Assembly (NCBI GenBank): GCA_000993685.1
Contig: LBWP01000002.1
Span: 71,993-114,769 of the forward strand
Direction: 5' to 3'
Length of the DNA: 42,777 bases
DNA from: Candidatus Woesebacteria bacterium GW2011_GWA1_39_21
GTDB taxonomy: Bacteria; Patescibacteriota; Microgenomatia; UBA8517
Shown here in pieces: positions 28,661 through 38,536 of this stretch. Within the stretch, counting starts at the first letter, position 1, and every line of letters starts with the position of its first letter. A model generated the notes under the pieces. It had not been told where the DNA came from and did no database searches. It saw nothing but the letters and a program-made list of their open reading frames with translations. The position numbers and the translations under genes were made by a program.

Positions 28661-29115
28661 ATATATAAAAAATATATTACGTTCAGTTTTTAAACCTCTT
28701 TATCCTGCCTTACAGAATTGTTGTCCTACAATGTTGAAATCGTTGTTTCTTTTGCTTCGCACAGACAATTTCCGAATATTGTTCTTTTTGTTTTCAATAC
28801 AAATAAGCTTACAATTTTTAATTTTATGCCAAATTTTAACACAAACACAGCAATAGCACGAGTTTGCTAGTCTTGGGTACGTTTTAAAATTGAACATTTC
28901 TATCTTTGGAATTGGTAATATTGTAAGTTACATTTATACTGCGTTCCCATGCCAACACCGCTTTCTGAAAGGGGAATACGTGCCTACGAGCTTGATCAAA
29001 AAGTTGATATTCTTTATCGTCAGGAATTTCTTGAATTCAATCGATAAACACAACAGAGATGGTCGACCCCCTTGATAAATGGAAAACTTTGTTGAAGAGG
29101 GTAGTGTGAATGGAA

Positions 29116-29481
29116 TCATACACTCATATGCATATCCGTCTTTTTTCCTTCAACTGTTGCGGTAACATCTCCGCGGCTTTTACCGGAATCGATATAAATT
29201 ATTCCGGAAGAGGCGCCCGTATCTCCACTGGAGCTAAAAGTACACCGCTGTGAGACACCCGTCCCCAAAAGATCACGCAGGGATTTAGGCTGGGATGGAG
29301 AAATTTAGGGGGAGGGAATAGTATTTTCCTCCGTGGTCAGTGGTGGAGAAGTTTGTTTGGAGCGTCCCGAAAGAAAAAACACTTCTCCTCCTGCCAGAAT
29401 TATCAGTAGCAGAACAACAATTCCTATCATTATACCCTTCGGATTCCTCTTTAATGGCTGGACTTCTACCGCTTCTTCCAT
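29116..29481 (-). pseudogene. Small TM-anchored protein gene interrupted by an in-frame TAA (29305-29307)
   Basis: MEEAVEVQPLKRNPKGIMIGIVVLLLIILAGGEVFFLSGRSKQTSPPLTTEENTIPSP*ISPSQPKSLRDLLGTGVSQRCTFSSSGDTGASSGIIYIDSGKSRGDVTATVEGKKTDMHMSV*, same frame both sides. Confidence 0.65.
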
Positions 29482-29526
29482 GGACTAATTATACACCGTA
29501 ATTTCTTCATGTAACCCTGTGGCATG

Positions 29527-32010
29527 TTATTTCTTATTAAACTGAAGGTAATTGAAGTTGGCGTTATATCCTTCAACTTTGAATTGGAGAGTATGCAGGC
29601 CGGACAATATGTTTACATTGGCTATGGTAACATTTTGAAAGTTCTGCCAACCACCCGTATTGGGAACGGATCTGCTCCCGGAAACATCAACTCCATCAAT
29701 TAATATCCTGAATTTACCTGTAGTGTATGGCGAAGAAATCCTGGTAACAATATCATACAAGCCAGATTTGCTTGAATCTACATTAATCTTATATTTTAGC
29801 CATTCTCCGGAACTGGCCCAACCTACATAATATCCGCCGCCTATATCACTGGTTGCGGTAATATCCACACCTTCTGTGGTCCGGTAGCTTTTACCGAGGT
29901 TAGATGTTTCCGAATCATAATATCCGGTGTTCTGCCCTCCGCAGTCAAAATTTTCAGACTCAACCTTACCGGGAATAGTATACGGGCCATAACCACACAC
30001 TTTGGACAGGCTGACAGCGTCTATAGAGTAGATGTCTCCGGCTGCGTCATAGTCTGCCAGGGAAAAACGCATTCGGGCATCAGAAACTGGTGTAGAAAAT
30101 CCCGAAGTTGTAAATTCAACTGAGAATACTTTCCAGTCCGTAGTCAGGTCGACACCAAAGCCGGTAAGACCATAATTGGTGTAGTCGTCATTCTGTTCAT
30201 CAACAACGACTTTAACATCATGCCCGGTATTAGACCTGGCAGCGAAATTAAGCCGGTATTTAGTATTCGGATACAGGGACAAATTTCCCTGATACAGATT
30301 AACCGTGGTTCCCGGAGTACTGATGCTAACCAGTCCCGACAGGCTTCCCGAGTATGCCGATAACCCGGTAGCGGTAAATGAACCGGAGCTGTTGGAATAA
30401 AAACTCCAATTCGCCGTACCGGATTCAAAATTTGGATTAAGCACTATATTGCCCGGAATCACAGGCTGTGTCTGGATGGGTGCGGTTGTAGGTGTGGGTG
30501 TGGGAGAAGGTGTGGGTGTGGGAGAAGGTGTGGGTGTGGGAGAAGGTGTGGGTGTGGGAGAAGGTGTGGGTGTGGGAGCAGTGGGGGTGCAATTTTCAAC
30601 CACATTAACCGACCCGGTATACTTTGTCATATTGAAACTGACCTCACCGCACTTGAATTCGCGTGCCCACACTCTGTCCGGGCTCGAGCTGGCAAGATAT
30701 TTGTCACCGACAGGCGGACCCAGGGGAAAATCATAATTGGGATATGTGGTTTCAGACAGGGAAAAATAGTGTGCATATCTTCCGCTCGGAGTATCTGCGT
30801 AACGGTATGAACCGTTTACCCCGTCGGTAGTCAACAGATAAGCGGAAAATGCGTACATGTTATACCGACTGTCGCCGTCAGCTTGGATAATGGACATAAA
30901 ATGGTTACCTCTTTTTACCCAGTCGCTACCTATTGCCAATTCGCTTTCGATATGGGACTGGCTATACGGACCGTTTCCCCAATTCAAAACAAAGCTTTCG
31001 TCCATGCCTCCCTCCAGATATTCATCAAAAGGTATCCATGAATTAGCCGCCGTGCTGCACGGGTCTGAAAGAGTGTCCGATATCATATTTGCCCATACCG
31101 GGTATGTCCGGCCATTACTATGCAACTGGGAATGTACATAAGCTGCAAAACTGCGTACACTCTGCACGTATTTGCAGCTTGTAGAATATTCTTTAGGAAC
31201 ACCAATCAGGGTATACAACTTTGTCCAACTCAACTCCAAATTATCAATAAAAAGGCCATCGATACCAGGCACGTAATCATACCCTGGCTGATAATTGGCA
31301 ACCAATTCACGTAAAACGCGTTGGGTAAAGTATTTCTGCCAATTGGAATCCCCGGGATTTGGCTGGTAATACGAGGTGGTCGTCCGTTTCTTTTCTACCC
31401 GGATGTTGTCGGACTTGTGTACAAAAAAGCTCTCTGTCGGGCAAATGTTGGTGAAACCACTCTCAGTCAGACAGATCTTTCCAGGATCGGTGATTCCTCT
31501 GTTGCGGTACACGATGGCATCATGGATCTCGCAAAAATCCCCTGTGTCCATCGTAGCCGAACTGCTTAATACGTCAGTATTGGGGTTAACCCCGTTTTCG
31601 CTGCAGGTTTTCCCCTGGGCGGTGACAGTAGAAAGGTTCATCGGCCCTTCCACATCATCTGCCACCAGATAAAGCAAGGCGTCGCCGTTATAACCGGCAT
31701 CTTTGTACTCTGCCAGGTAACTTTTCATTTGATTGTGGCCGTAAAGTACAACCGAAAAACGCTGTGCCACTTCGGAAGCAGTCATTAATGTACTTGAAGT
31801 ACCGAATACCGGAGGCTCGTACACGATTACGTTCCTTGCGGGAATCAACAAGTCGCTGATAAAAGCCGCTTTTGAAGGCTCATCGAACCGTTTTTGAACA
31901 TTAAGCACCTCCCTCGACAACAAAACCGTGGTTAGTACGAAAAACAACACGGCCAGTAACGATAACACTGTCTTGGGCGATCTCTGTGGTTTTGAGTTTT
32001 TATGCTTCAT
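29527..32010 (-). CDS. Exported putative glycoside hydrolase-like protein with Pro/Thr linker and C-terminal carbohydrate-binding modules
   Basis: Signal-anchor; GIDGLFIDNLELSW barrel-like region; TPTPSPTPTPS linker; CBM4/9-like NLVLNPNFESGTANW-type region (NIVLNPNFESGTANWSF); CBM6-like C-terminus (IPGKVESENFDCGG...GYYVGWASSGEWLKYKINV). Confidence 0.8.
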   Translation of the reverse strand: MKHKNSKPQRSPKTVLSLLAVLFFVLTTVLLSREVLNVQKRFDEPSKAAFISDLLIPARNVIVYEPPVFGTSSTLMTASEVAQRFSVVLYGHNQMKSYLAEYKDAGYNGDALLYLVADDVEGPMNLSTVTAQGKTCSENGVNPNTDVLSSSATMDTGDFCEIHDAIVYRNRGITDPGKICLTESGFTNICPTESFFVHKSDNIRVEKKRTTTSYYQPNPGDSNWQKYFTQRVLRELVANYQPGYDYVPGIDGLFIDNLELSWTKLYTLIGVPKEYSTSCKYVQSVRSFAAYVHSQLHSNGRTYPVWANMISDTLSDPCSTAANSWIPFDEYLEGGMDESFVLNWGNGPYSQSHIESELAIGSDWVKRGNHFMSIIQADGDSRYNMYAFSAYLLTTDGVNGSYRYADTPSGRYAHYFSLSETTYPNYDFPLGPPVGDKYLASSSPDRVWAREFKCGEVSFNMTKYTGSVNVVENCTPTAPTPTPSPTPTPSPTPTPSPTPTPSPTPTPTTAPIQTQPVIPGNIVLNPNFESGTANWSFYSNSSGSFTATGLSAYSGSLSGLVSISTPGTTVNLYQGNLSLYPNTKYRLNFAARSNTGHDVKVVVDEQNDDYTNYGLTGFGVDLTTDWKVFSVEFTTSGFSTPVSDARMRFSLADYDAAGDIYSIDAVSLSKVCGYGPYTIPGKVESENFDCGGQNTGYYDSETSNLGKSYRTTEGVDITATSDIGGGYYVGWASSGEWLKYKINVDSSKSGLYDIVTRISSPYTTGKFRILIDGVDVSGSRSVPNTGGWQNFQNVTIANVNILSGLHTLQFKVEGYNANFNYLQFNKK
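30491..30578. repeat. 18-bp tandem repeat encoding the PTPS linker
   Basis: ggtgtgggtgtgggagaa repeated nearly 5 times. Confidence 0.9.
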
Positions 32011-32092
32011 TAAATATTCTGAAACAATTACTCTGACATTTATTATTAACTATTTTTTTCTCCGTGTCAATCAAGTGCTCCATTTCAATCAG

Positions 32093-32164
32093 TGACCTCA
32101 CCGGGAATCGAACCCGGGTTTACGGGATGAAAGCCCGCTGTCCTAGCCGCTAGACGATGAGGCC
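32093..32164 (-). tRNA. tRNA-Glu(UUC), CCA not encoded
   Basis: Reverse complement GGCCTCATCGTCTAGCGGCTAGGACAGCGGGCTTTCATCCCGTAAACCCGGGTTCGATTCCCGGTGAGGTCA. Confidence 0.95.
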
Positions 32165-32286
32165 GCTTTGTGTCCATATCACTCAAGTGATATGGTTGTT
32201 CCAATCTCGTATTTTACCATAAAACGATTTTGCGATATAATATGCAGTGTTATAAAGTGAATTTTTAAATTCAGATAGAAGTTTTT

Positions 32287-32309
32287 CGGGTCCGTAGCTC
32301 ATGGTAAGC
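32287..32309 (+). pseudogene. Degenerate 5' half of tRNA-Lys
   Basis: cgggtccgtagctcatggtaagc matches the 5' end of the 32384 tRNA with a 1-nt deletion and rearranged D-arm. Confidence 0.65.
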
Positions 32310-32383
32310 TGAATGAGTGTTTTATTCATTCACATTGAAAGCAATGAAGCTTGGCCATTGATGCACGTTCCCTCATTTCATTC

Positions 32384-32455
32384 GGGTCCGTAGCTCAATG
32401 GTAGAGCAACACCCTTTTAAGGTGATGGTTGGAGGTTCGATCCCTCCCGGACTCA
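32384..32455 (+). tRNA. tRNA-Lys(UUU), CCA not encoded
   Basis: GGGTCCGTAGCTCAATGGTAGAGCAACACCCTTTTAAGGTGATGGTTGGAGGTTCGATCCCTCCCGGACTCA; full cloverleaf. Confidence 0.95.
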
Positions 32456-32489
32456 CAAATTAAGTTTGGATTATTTCCTCACGTTTGTA

Positions 32490-32700
32490 ATTCAATCACG
32501 CTCTTAACGAGGTGATGGTTGTTTGGAATATCCCAATTTTACAAATTGTCGATCCCTCCCGGACTCACATACATAATCTTTGCTAGTCTCCGTTAATCAA
32601 TCACTCGTTGTTCTCATCACATTCCTTTTTTGAGTGATGCTTGTCGGAATGACACAATTTTACAAATTGACGTGCCTTTCGGACTCACAAGCATAATCTT
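32490..32700 (+). repeat. Two ~120-bp degenerate repeats containing tRNA-Lys 3'-half remnants
   Basis: Shared aattttacaaattg (32535, 32656), cggactcac (32560s, 32680s) and cataatctt ends (32580, 32700); copy 1 retains tcgatccctcccggactcac. Confidence 0.7.
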
Positions 32701-32736
32701 CAGTTTAATATGGCGGGCTGGCTATTTGGGGTGTTT

Positions 32737-33585
32737 TTAGGATAGTTTTATTTTTGCCACGACACTTTTTGTCCTCGAAAGTATTTGCAAAGCAGAGGCT
32801 CTGTCTATTTCAAGTCCTGGGAGTAAAGACACTCGGTATCCGGATCCGCCTTTTTCTTTTCCGTAGATGATCGATCCCCAAATTGTCCAAAAAGCCAGGT
32901 TAAAGATTAATTCAGATGCTAATTCCTCAGAACTTGGTACGTGTGGATGAAAATCATTAAACAGAGGGCTTAGTATGTCCATATCTCCCGCATCCATCAA
33001 AGCCTCGTTTAGATTCACCCACAATGCGGAGAGTGTTTGGAATTTGGTATGGTTTAATAAAAGATGTTTGGTTCCTGCCTTTCTGATATTTTGCCTTAAA
33101 GCTTTGTCGATGTGTGGTATCCAACTTTCCGGGTTGCGAAGGTCACCCTTAGCTTCGTTGATCTTATTTTGGACAGCGTCACGATCAAGGGTAATTTTTA
33201 AATTTGTCCATTGGGAGTTACGGAACACATGTGATTGGTCCAGTTCAACGTTAGACGTATGGTAAGACGACTCTTCCACTTTTGTTGACGCCCTGCCCGC
33301 ATATGCAACGCCGTGATTGTTAAACCCAACTACCATGGGAATGTTGGTTTTAGATTGATGTTCACTTTCCATCTTGAATTCCGTGTTTTTAATTCCGCCA
33401 AGTTGCATCAAAAGAATGGCTCTGGAAACATCAACACCAATCTTTTCGGTGTCTATCCATTGTGGCAATGTAATATGGGCATGCAATCTGTCGGTTTTTT
33501 TCCAGCATTCATTGATAGATATTAATTCTCTTTGTCGTTCTGACATGTTATGGGATATTATATGTTCAGACGAATGAGAATTCAA
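32737..33585 (-). CDS. Hypothetical protein
   Basis: 282 aa ORF. Confidence 0.6.
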   Translation of the reverse strand: MNSHSSEHIISHNMSERQRELISINECWKKTDRLHAHITLPQWIDTEKIGVDVSRAILLMQLGGIKNTEFKMESEHQSKTNIPMVVGFNNHGVAYAGRASTKVEESSYHTSNVELDQSHVFRNSQWTNLKITLDRDAVQNKINEAKGDLRNPESWIPHIDKALRQNIRKAGTKHLLLNHTKFQTLSALWVNLNEALMDAGDMDILSPLFNDFHPHVPSSEELASELIFNLAFWTIWGSIIYGKEKGGSGYRVSLLPGLEIDRASALQILSRTKSVVAKIKLS

Positions 33586-33645
33586 TTATGGGTGGTTGTA
33601 CAACCCTCTGGGAATTATAATTGGCGGAATAATATTGGATAACCT

Positions 33646-33668
33646 AAACACTCTTAAGAGTGTTTTTT
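33646..33668 (+). terminator. Terminator-like hairpin plus T-run
   Basis: aaacactc-ttaa-gagtgttttttt-like: 8-bp stem followed by T6; lies between divergent genes. Confidence 0.45.
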
Positions 33669-33908
33669 AGGGGTTGGTAGTATTTGTACATTGGGTACTC
33701 ACACCAAAAAACAAACTCTACTCAAATCGAAGCGGTTGTTTTTTTTACAAATCAGCCGCGTTGTTCAGGAGTCTCCACATGTGGTACCACTCCCTTATCA
33801 TTTTTATTATATGGCTCATATGTTTAACATCTAAACATATTTAACCTTCTAAATCAGTAATTGTGATTACAATTGACAACAATTTTATATAGATTATAAT
33901 TATAGGAT

Positions 33909-34634
33909 ATGAGTTTGGAGAGAGGTTTCAACAATCTTCGTCGTAAAATTGAATATAAATACAGGCAAGCTGTGTTTAGAAAAAAAGTGGGTGATGTGAT
34001 GGAAAGAGAAGTTGTTGGTGAAAGCATTGAAAGACTTCAAGAGCTATCGGCATTTCTTCTGGAGAATCATCATTCACTCAGAACTTTGGGAGCTATCGAT
34101 GCGGATTTTCAACTGTTAAAACCAATATTAATACCCGAGGAGAAATCAATTCGTATTTCAGTTGGCTACCATAATACAACGGAAGTAAATAGTGTTATGG
34201 TCAATACATTTTTTCCGATGAAGAAAGAAGATTATAAATGTGAAGTTAATATATATTATATGTTCTCCAAAGGAAAAATTGATTGTAGTTTCGTAAATAT
34301 TGCAGGTATTGACAATTTAAGCAACAATTCACCTAGAAGTGGATTTATATGTTATATAGATGAGAATGGAGGCTTGAAAGAAATGAATGCTGATGAGCAG
34401 GGGTATAATAATTCGACACTTCGGTGGAACGATGGTGCCTCACGAATAAATTTTTACAGGCATACTGGAAGAACGAGTGGGGAATATGATTTTACAAAAA
34501 TTGGTGAGATGGATGGGAAAGGAGTTCTTGTCAATGTGCTAAGAAAAGTTAAGAAGAACCAGGGTGGTGGGGGAAGAGACAAAAAAGAAGTCTATAAGCC
34601 AAATGCAGTTCCGGAAATAGGCGGAGTTATATAA
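33909..34634 (+). CDS. Hypothetical protein
   Basis: 241 aa ORF. Confidence 0.6.
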   Translation: MSLERGFNNLRRKIEYKYRQAVFRKKVGDVMEREVVGESIERLQELSAFLLENHHSLRTLGAIDADFQLLKPILIPEEKSIRISVGYHNTTEVNSVMVNTFFPMKKEDYKCEVNIYYMFSKGKIDCSFVNIAGIDNLSNNSPRSGFICYIDENGGLKEMNADEQGYNNSTLRWNDGASRINFYRHTGRTSGEYDFTKIGEMDGKGVLVNVLRKVKKNQGGGGRDKKEVYKPNAVPEIGGVI

Positions 34635-34679
34635 GTAAAAACTTTCTTCAAACTTCATCAGAGTGAAGGGGAAAAATGT

Positions 34680-35567
34680 TTAGAAAAATCTGGAGAGGGT
34701 TAAGAGGGTGAGGGAAAAGAGGGTAATCAGAAGTACCGGTCTTTCGAAATTGTAAGTTTTCTCAAGCCCTTCGGCGGCTTTAAACTTGGTTAGCGGTTTT
34801 TTGAGAAAAATTACTCCAAGAACAAACATTACTGAAACACACCAAAGGGGAATAATTTTATTGATTACAGAATGGATAAACATTGCTCCCGCAACAAGCA
34901 ATAGTGCGGTCATTAAGTAGTTTGCTGTTTTAATTCCAAGCCGTGAAGTTGTGTGTCTGATTCCCGCTTTTGAATCGCACTCAAAGTCCCGGATTTGGTT
35001 GAAAAGCTGCCCTCGAACACTTACGGCAACGACTATGATGAAGGGCGCGATCCAATTGTAGTTTAATCCGGTATATGGATTGAGTGCGAAATATGCACAA
35101 AGAAGCTGCAGCCCTGCGAGGATCAATCCATGCGAAACAAGATCAATAACAGGGATAGCTTTTAAGCGTGTTATCCGCCATGAATATAATCCCGACAGAA
35201 TTAAGCTTGTAACTCCTAGCCAGAAGGGAACTGGTCCAAGATAAAAATAAATTGAAATTGAAAGCGCTGCGACGGCGAAAGTTGCAAGGTAGCCGATAGT
35301 CGGAGAAATAAGGCCAGCAGAAACCGGATTGCGTTTAGCTTTCATTTCATCGCGTGCATCGTCTTTAGCATCTTCGATATCGTTGATCATGAATGCAAAA
35401 GCTACACACAAAAGGTTTGCCAAAAGCACCAATGACAGGCGGGGAAGCATGTGTAAGTTCAAACTGACTCCTGAAACGAGAAAACCCAAAAGGGTGGTGA
35501 TGATGACTGTGATGTGGTAGTCCTGATAACGGGTGAGGTTGATAATTGCGTAGACAGATTTCGGCAT
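34680..35567 (-). CDS. UbiA-family prenyltransferase
   Basis: FMINDIEDAKDDARDEMKAKRNPVSAGLIS; NQIRDFECDSKAGIRHTTSRLG; multi-TM. Confidence 0.9.
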   Translation of the reverse strand: MPKSVYAIINLTRYQDYHITVIITTLLGFLVSGVSLNLHMLPRLSLVLLANLLCVAFAFMINDIEDAKDDARDEMKAKRNPVSAGLISPTIGYLATFAVAALSISIYFYLGPVPFWLGVTSLILSGLYSWRITRLKAIPVIDLVSHGLILAGLQLLCAYFALNPYTGLNYNWIAPFIIVVAVSVRGQLFNQIRDFECDSKAGIRHTTSRLGIKTANYLMTALLLVAGAMFIHSVINKIIPLWCVSVMFVLGVIFLKKPLTKFKAAEGLEKTYNFERPVLLITLFSLTLLTLSRFF

Positions 35568-35706
35568 ATAGGTTTTATTGTAATTGGTTTTGTGAAAATA
35601 ATAAATTGCATATTTGCAGAATAAAAGTCGTCGGCGTTTTATTGAAATGCCGCTCGTATTGTAGTAACATGTCAGGCTTGTTCAAGAATCAAGCATCATA
35701 AATATT

Positions 35707-35988
35707 ATGAGTAAATGTCCATTAAAATTTGTAGAATATTATGCAAAAGAATGGTCCGGTAAGGAAGGCGAGCCTTTTTTGGGTCAAGTGGATGGAAAAA
35801 GAGCTGTTTACGCCGGGTTTTGTGAAAGCAGAAGGTGTAAAGTAACTGCACAAGTAAGTGTCCCTATCGAAAGTGAGAGAATCGTTGGTGAACCTATTGT
35901 TGAAGTTAAAAATGAAAACAGCTGCAAAAACCAAAGACTGAGAAGAAAACTGGTAAAAGAAGGAATTCTTCCGCAGTCTGAAGGGTAA
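35707..35988 (+). CDS. Hypothetical protein
   Basis: 93 aa ORF. Confidence 0.45.
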   Translation: MSKCPLKFVEYYAKEWSGKEGEPFLGQVDGKRAVYAGFCESRRCKVTAQVSVPIESERIVGEPIVEVKNENSCKNQRLRRKLVKEGILPQSEG

Positions 35989-36025
35989 TAACGAACAAAG
36001 CTTCTAGATAGTTTAGAAAAAAATT

Positions 36026-36502
36026 TTAAAGTGAAGATATAAACTCCGATGTTTTGTCGAGTGCTTCTTGAGTATTTACAAACTGCGTATGTTCTTTTTT
36101 ACCATTCCAATCGAACACTTTATGAGAAACGACTGCGTGGTCGAGATTGCCCCTACTACCGCTAAAAAGCCTGCAACTTTCATCGTGCTTTTCATCATAA
36201 ATCAACCACAGAGTGATGCCTTCTGAAACCCCGTCTTTTGTTTTATCAACATCAAGTCTTTCATCGGTAACTTGTCTTGAGAGGATTACCACATATTTGT
36301 AACCGTTTCTGTCAAATTGAACCCTATTGTTATCAGGTTTTAATCCACTCTCCAAAAAGTCTCTTGTTAAAACATCTTTAAGCTCAGAAATGTTACTAAG
36401 TTTTAATAAAGCGTTATTGAAGAGTGAAGGGGCTTTTTTTTGAATTTCTTCTAAGCGTTTATTTTCTCCCTCTTTCTTTTCTGTTGTCTTTCTTTCTGCC
36501 AT
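36026..36502 (-). CDS. Hypothetical protein
   Basis: 158 aa ORF, charged. Confidence 0.5.
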   Translation of the reverse strand: MAERKTTEKKEGENKRLEEIQKKAPSLFNNALLKLSNISELKDVLTRDFLESGLKPDNNRVQFDRNGYKYVVILSRQVTDERLDVDKTKDGVSEGITLWLIYDEKHDESCRLFSGSRGNLDHAVVSHKVFDWNGKKEHTQFVNTQEALDKTSEFISSL

Positions 36503-36568
36503 TTTGCCGATAGTATAGAAATATAAGGTTTTTAAGTCAAGAAGGTCCGGAAATGGTAAAATAAATTT

Positions 36569-38437
36569 ATGAGAAAGATCTTTGCATCGTTATTATTGGC
36601 TGCTTCGCTATTCATATTTCCAAAATCAGCGCTTGCTAAGGATTATTCAATCACAAATGCGGATTTTGTCGTGCAGCTTAATTCCGATGGATCGGCGGAT
36701 GTAACGGAAGCACGAACTTACAAATTTGACGGAAGCTTCACTTGGGCGGATGAATGGATACTTTTGACGGCGAAATGTGATGGCTGTAGGAATTACACTG
36801 TGGGCAATTTTGGAATGTGGGAAGGAAATGAGCAATATCAGACTGTTGGTCATGTGGGAAACGAACTTTCAGGAACGTATGGCACAACTGTTACATCAGA
36901 TAAGTTTTATATTAAATGGAATTACAATGCTTACAACGAAAAGAAAACTTTTACTCTTAAGTACACGATTGGAAATGCAATCACAAACCACCCAGATATA
37001 TCCGAATTTTATTGGCAGCTGATAGGAGACCAATGGGATAAAGGGACGGGGAATGTTACGGCAAAAGTTTACTTGCCCGGTCAAATGCCAAGCGATCGTT
37101 TGTGGGGGTTTGGACATGGACCTTTAAATGGAAAAGTCAGCATTCCAAATAATATCCAGGTTGATTTTTCAGCAAGTAATCTACCCGCAAAGCAATTTTT
37201 TGAGGTTAGAGTGTTGTTTAAGAAATTAGACGGTGCCTTATTTGCCCAAACTGGAAGTTCGAATTTGAACAAAATTCTTGCTGAAGAAAAGACATTCGGT
37301 TTAAAAACCAGACTTTCCGGGTTTGCCAAAATAGGGATTATTTTACTGCTGATTGCTATTCCTGTTTGGCGGCTGGTTTATTGGTTTTTTGTTTGGAAGC
37401 GCGTGGGGGATGATAAGCCGACCCCCGAGGTTAACTTATCGGGAAAACTCCACGAACCGCCGGATGAATTGGAACCCGCACTGGTTGAAGCGTTAAGTAG
37501 CTGGAATATGATGCCAACAAGTAAAAGTATTGTCGGGACAATCTTGAATCTGGTCCGTAAGAAAGTTTTGGAAATCAAGGTCGAAAGAGGAAAAACTTTG
37601 TTTGGGAATACAAAGTACGATTATTCATTAAAGATTGTGAATATGAAATATATCGTTGATGAAAAGCTTTCTGAGCGGGAAAAAAATCTTGTGAATTTTT
37701 TGTTTATAAGAAAAGGTAAAGATGAAATTAAATTTTCGGAAATTAAGAATATGGGAGCCACTGATAGAACTTCTGCATTTAACTTTTGGAAAAAGTGGCA
37801 GAAAGATGCGGTTGGTGAGCTGATTGATATTGGTTTAATTGACCCCGATAGCAAAAAAACAAAAGACAAGTTGGTCAAAGAGATGGGATTAACGCTACTG
37901 GTGCTTTTTATGTTATTTGCTTTCGGGAACAAACTACTAACTTTATTTAATTCGGTTGAAGTGGTTGTGGTTGTTATTGTGCTAATTTTCCTATTTATGG
38001 TTGCGGGAATTTTGTCTTCCTTTATGTATAGAAAGACAGACAATGGGTTGCAGGAATATGCCAATTGGAAAGCTTTCAAAAGTTACATAAAAGATTACTC
38101 AGTAACAAAAAATTATCCCATCGATTCGGTCATTCTTTGGGAGAAGTATTTGGTCTACGGAGCCACCTTGGGAATCTCTTTGAAGGCGCTGTCACAACTT
38201 CCAATAAGTTTCCCCGAAAGCGCTTATGCCGGGTCCGGGTTGTATGTTGCAGGCATGGCAAGTGGTGGTACTGGGGGAATTGGAAACGTTGGCGAATCAT
38301 TTTCAGGAATGTCAGCTGCTTTTACGTCCCTGGGTTCTTCTTTCCAGTCATTTGGCGCATCCGGTTCCGGAAGTTCAGGTGGTTTCTCCGGCGGGGGCGG
38401 TGGGGGCGGCGGGGGGGGCGGCGGCGGAGCGGGATAG
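36569..38437 (+). CDS. DUF2207-type predicted membrane protein with Gly-rich C-terminus
   Basis: Signal peptide, YSITNADFVVQLNSDGSADVTEARTYKFDGSF, TM segments, GGFSGGGGGGGGGGGGGAG tail. Confidence 0.85.
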   Translation: MRKIFASLLLAASLFIFPKSALAKDYSITNADFVVQLNSDGSADVTEARTYKFDGSFTWADEWILLTAKCDGCRNYTVGNFGMWEGNEQYQTVGHVGNELSGTYGTTVTSDKFYIKWNYNAYNEKKTFTLKYTIGNAITNHPDISEFYWQLIGDQWDKGTGNVTAKVYLPGQMPSDRLWGFGHGPLNGKVSIPNNIQVDFSASNLPAKQFFEVRVLFKKLDGALFAQTGSSNLNKILAEEKTFGLKTRLSGFAKIGIILLLIAIPVWRLVYWFFVWKRVGDDKPTPEVNLSGKLHEPPDELEPALVEALSSWNMMPTSKSIVGTILNLVRKKVLEIKVERGKTLFGNTKYDYSLKIVNMKYIVDEKLSEREKNLVNFLFIRKGKDEIKFSEIKNMGATDRTSAFNFWKKWQKDAVGELIDIGLIDPDSKKTKDKLVKEMGLTLLVLFMLFAFGNKLLTLFNSVEVVVVVIVLIFLFMVAGILSSFMYRKTDNGLQEYANWKAFKSYIKDYSVTKNYPIDSVILWEKYLVYGATLGISLKALSQLPISFPESAYAGSGLYVAGMASGGTGGIGNVGESFSGMSAAFTSLGSSFQSFGASGSGSSGGFSGGGGGGGGGGGGGAG

Positions 38438-38536
38438 TAGTTTGTTTTAAGCTATAAGGAGTTATTATTGCAACAACTCTTCTCCCAAAACGTTGAGTAA
38501 ACTAAGTGATTGTTGATGATTACAGCTGCCGTGGGG

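Noticed and set aside
28416-28661. ORFs on both strands over tRNA-Gln
   Set aside because: Overlap the tRNA and palindromes; translation not protein-like
28949-29047. 32-aa plus ORF MPTPLSERGIRAYELDQKVDILYRQEFLEFNR
   Set aside because: Protein-like but too short and without recognised homology to call a gene
30491-30578. Tandem repeats as a CRISPR array
   Set aside because: Contiguous 18-bp coding repeats without spacers; no CRISPR array or cas gene seen in the window
30449-30736. Plus-strand ORF rich in GVGVGEGVGVG
   Set aside because: Antisense shadow of the PTPS linker repeats of the 29527-32010 gene
38065-38457. Arg/Trp-rich plus ORF overlapping the DUF2207 gene end
   Set aside because: Out-of-frame shadow of the Gly-rich tail
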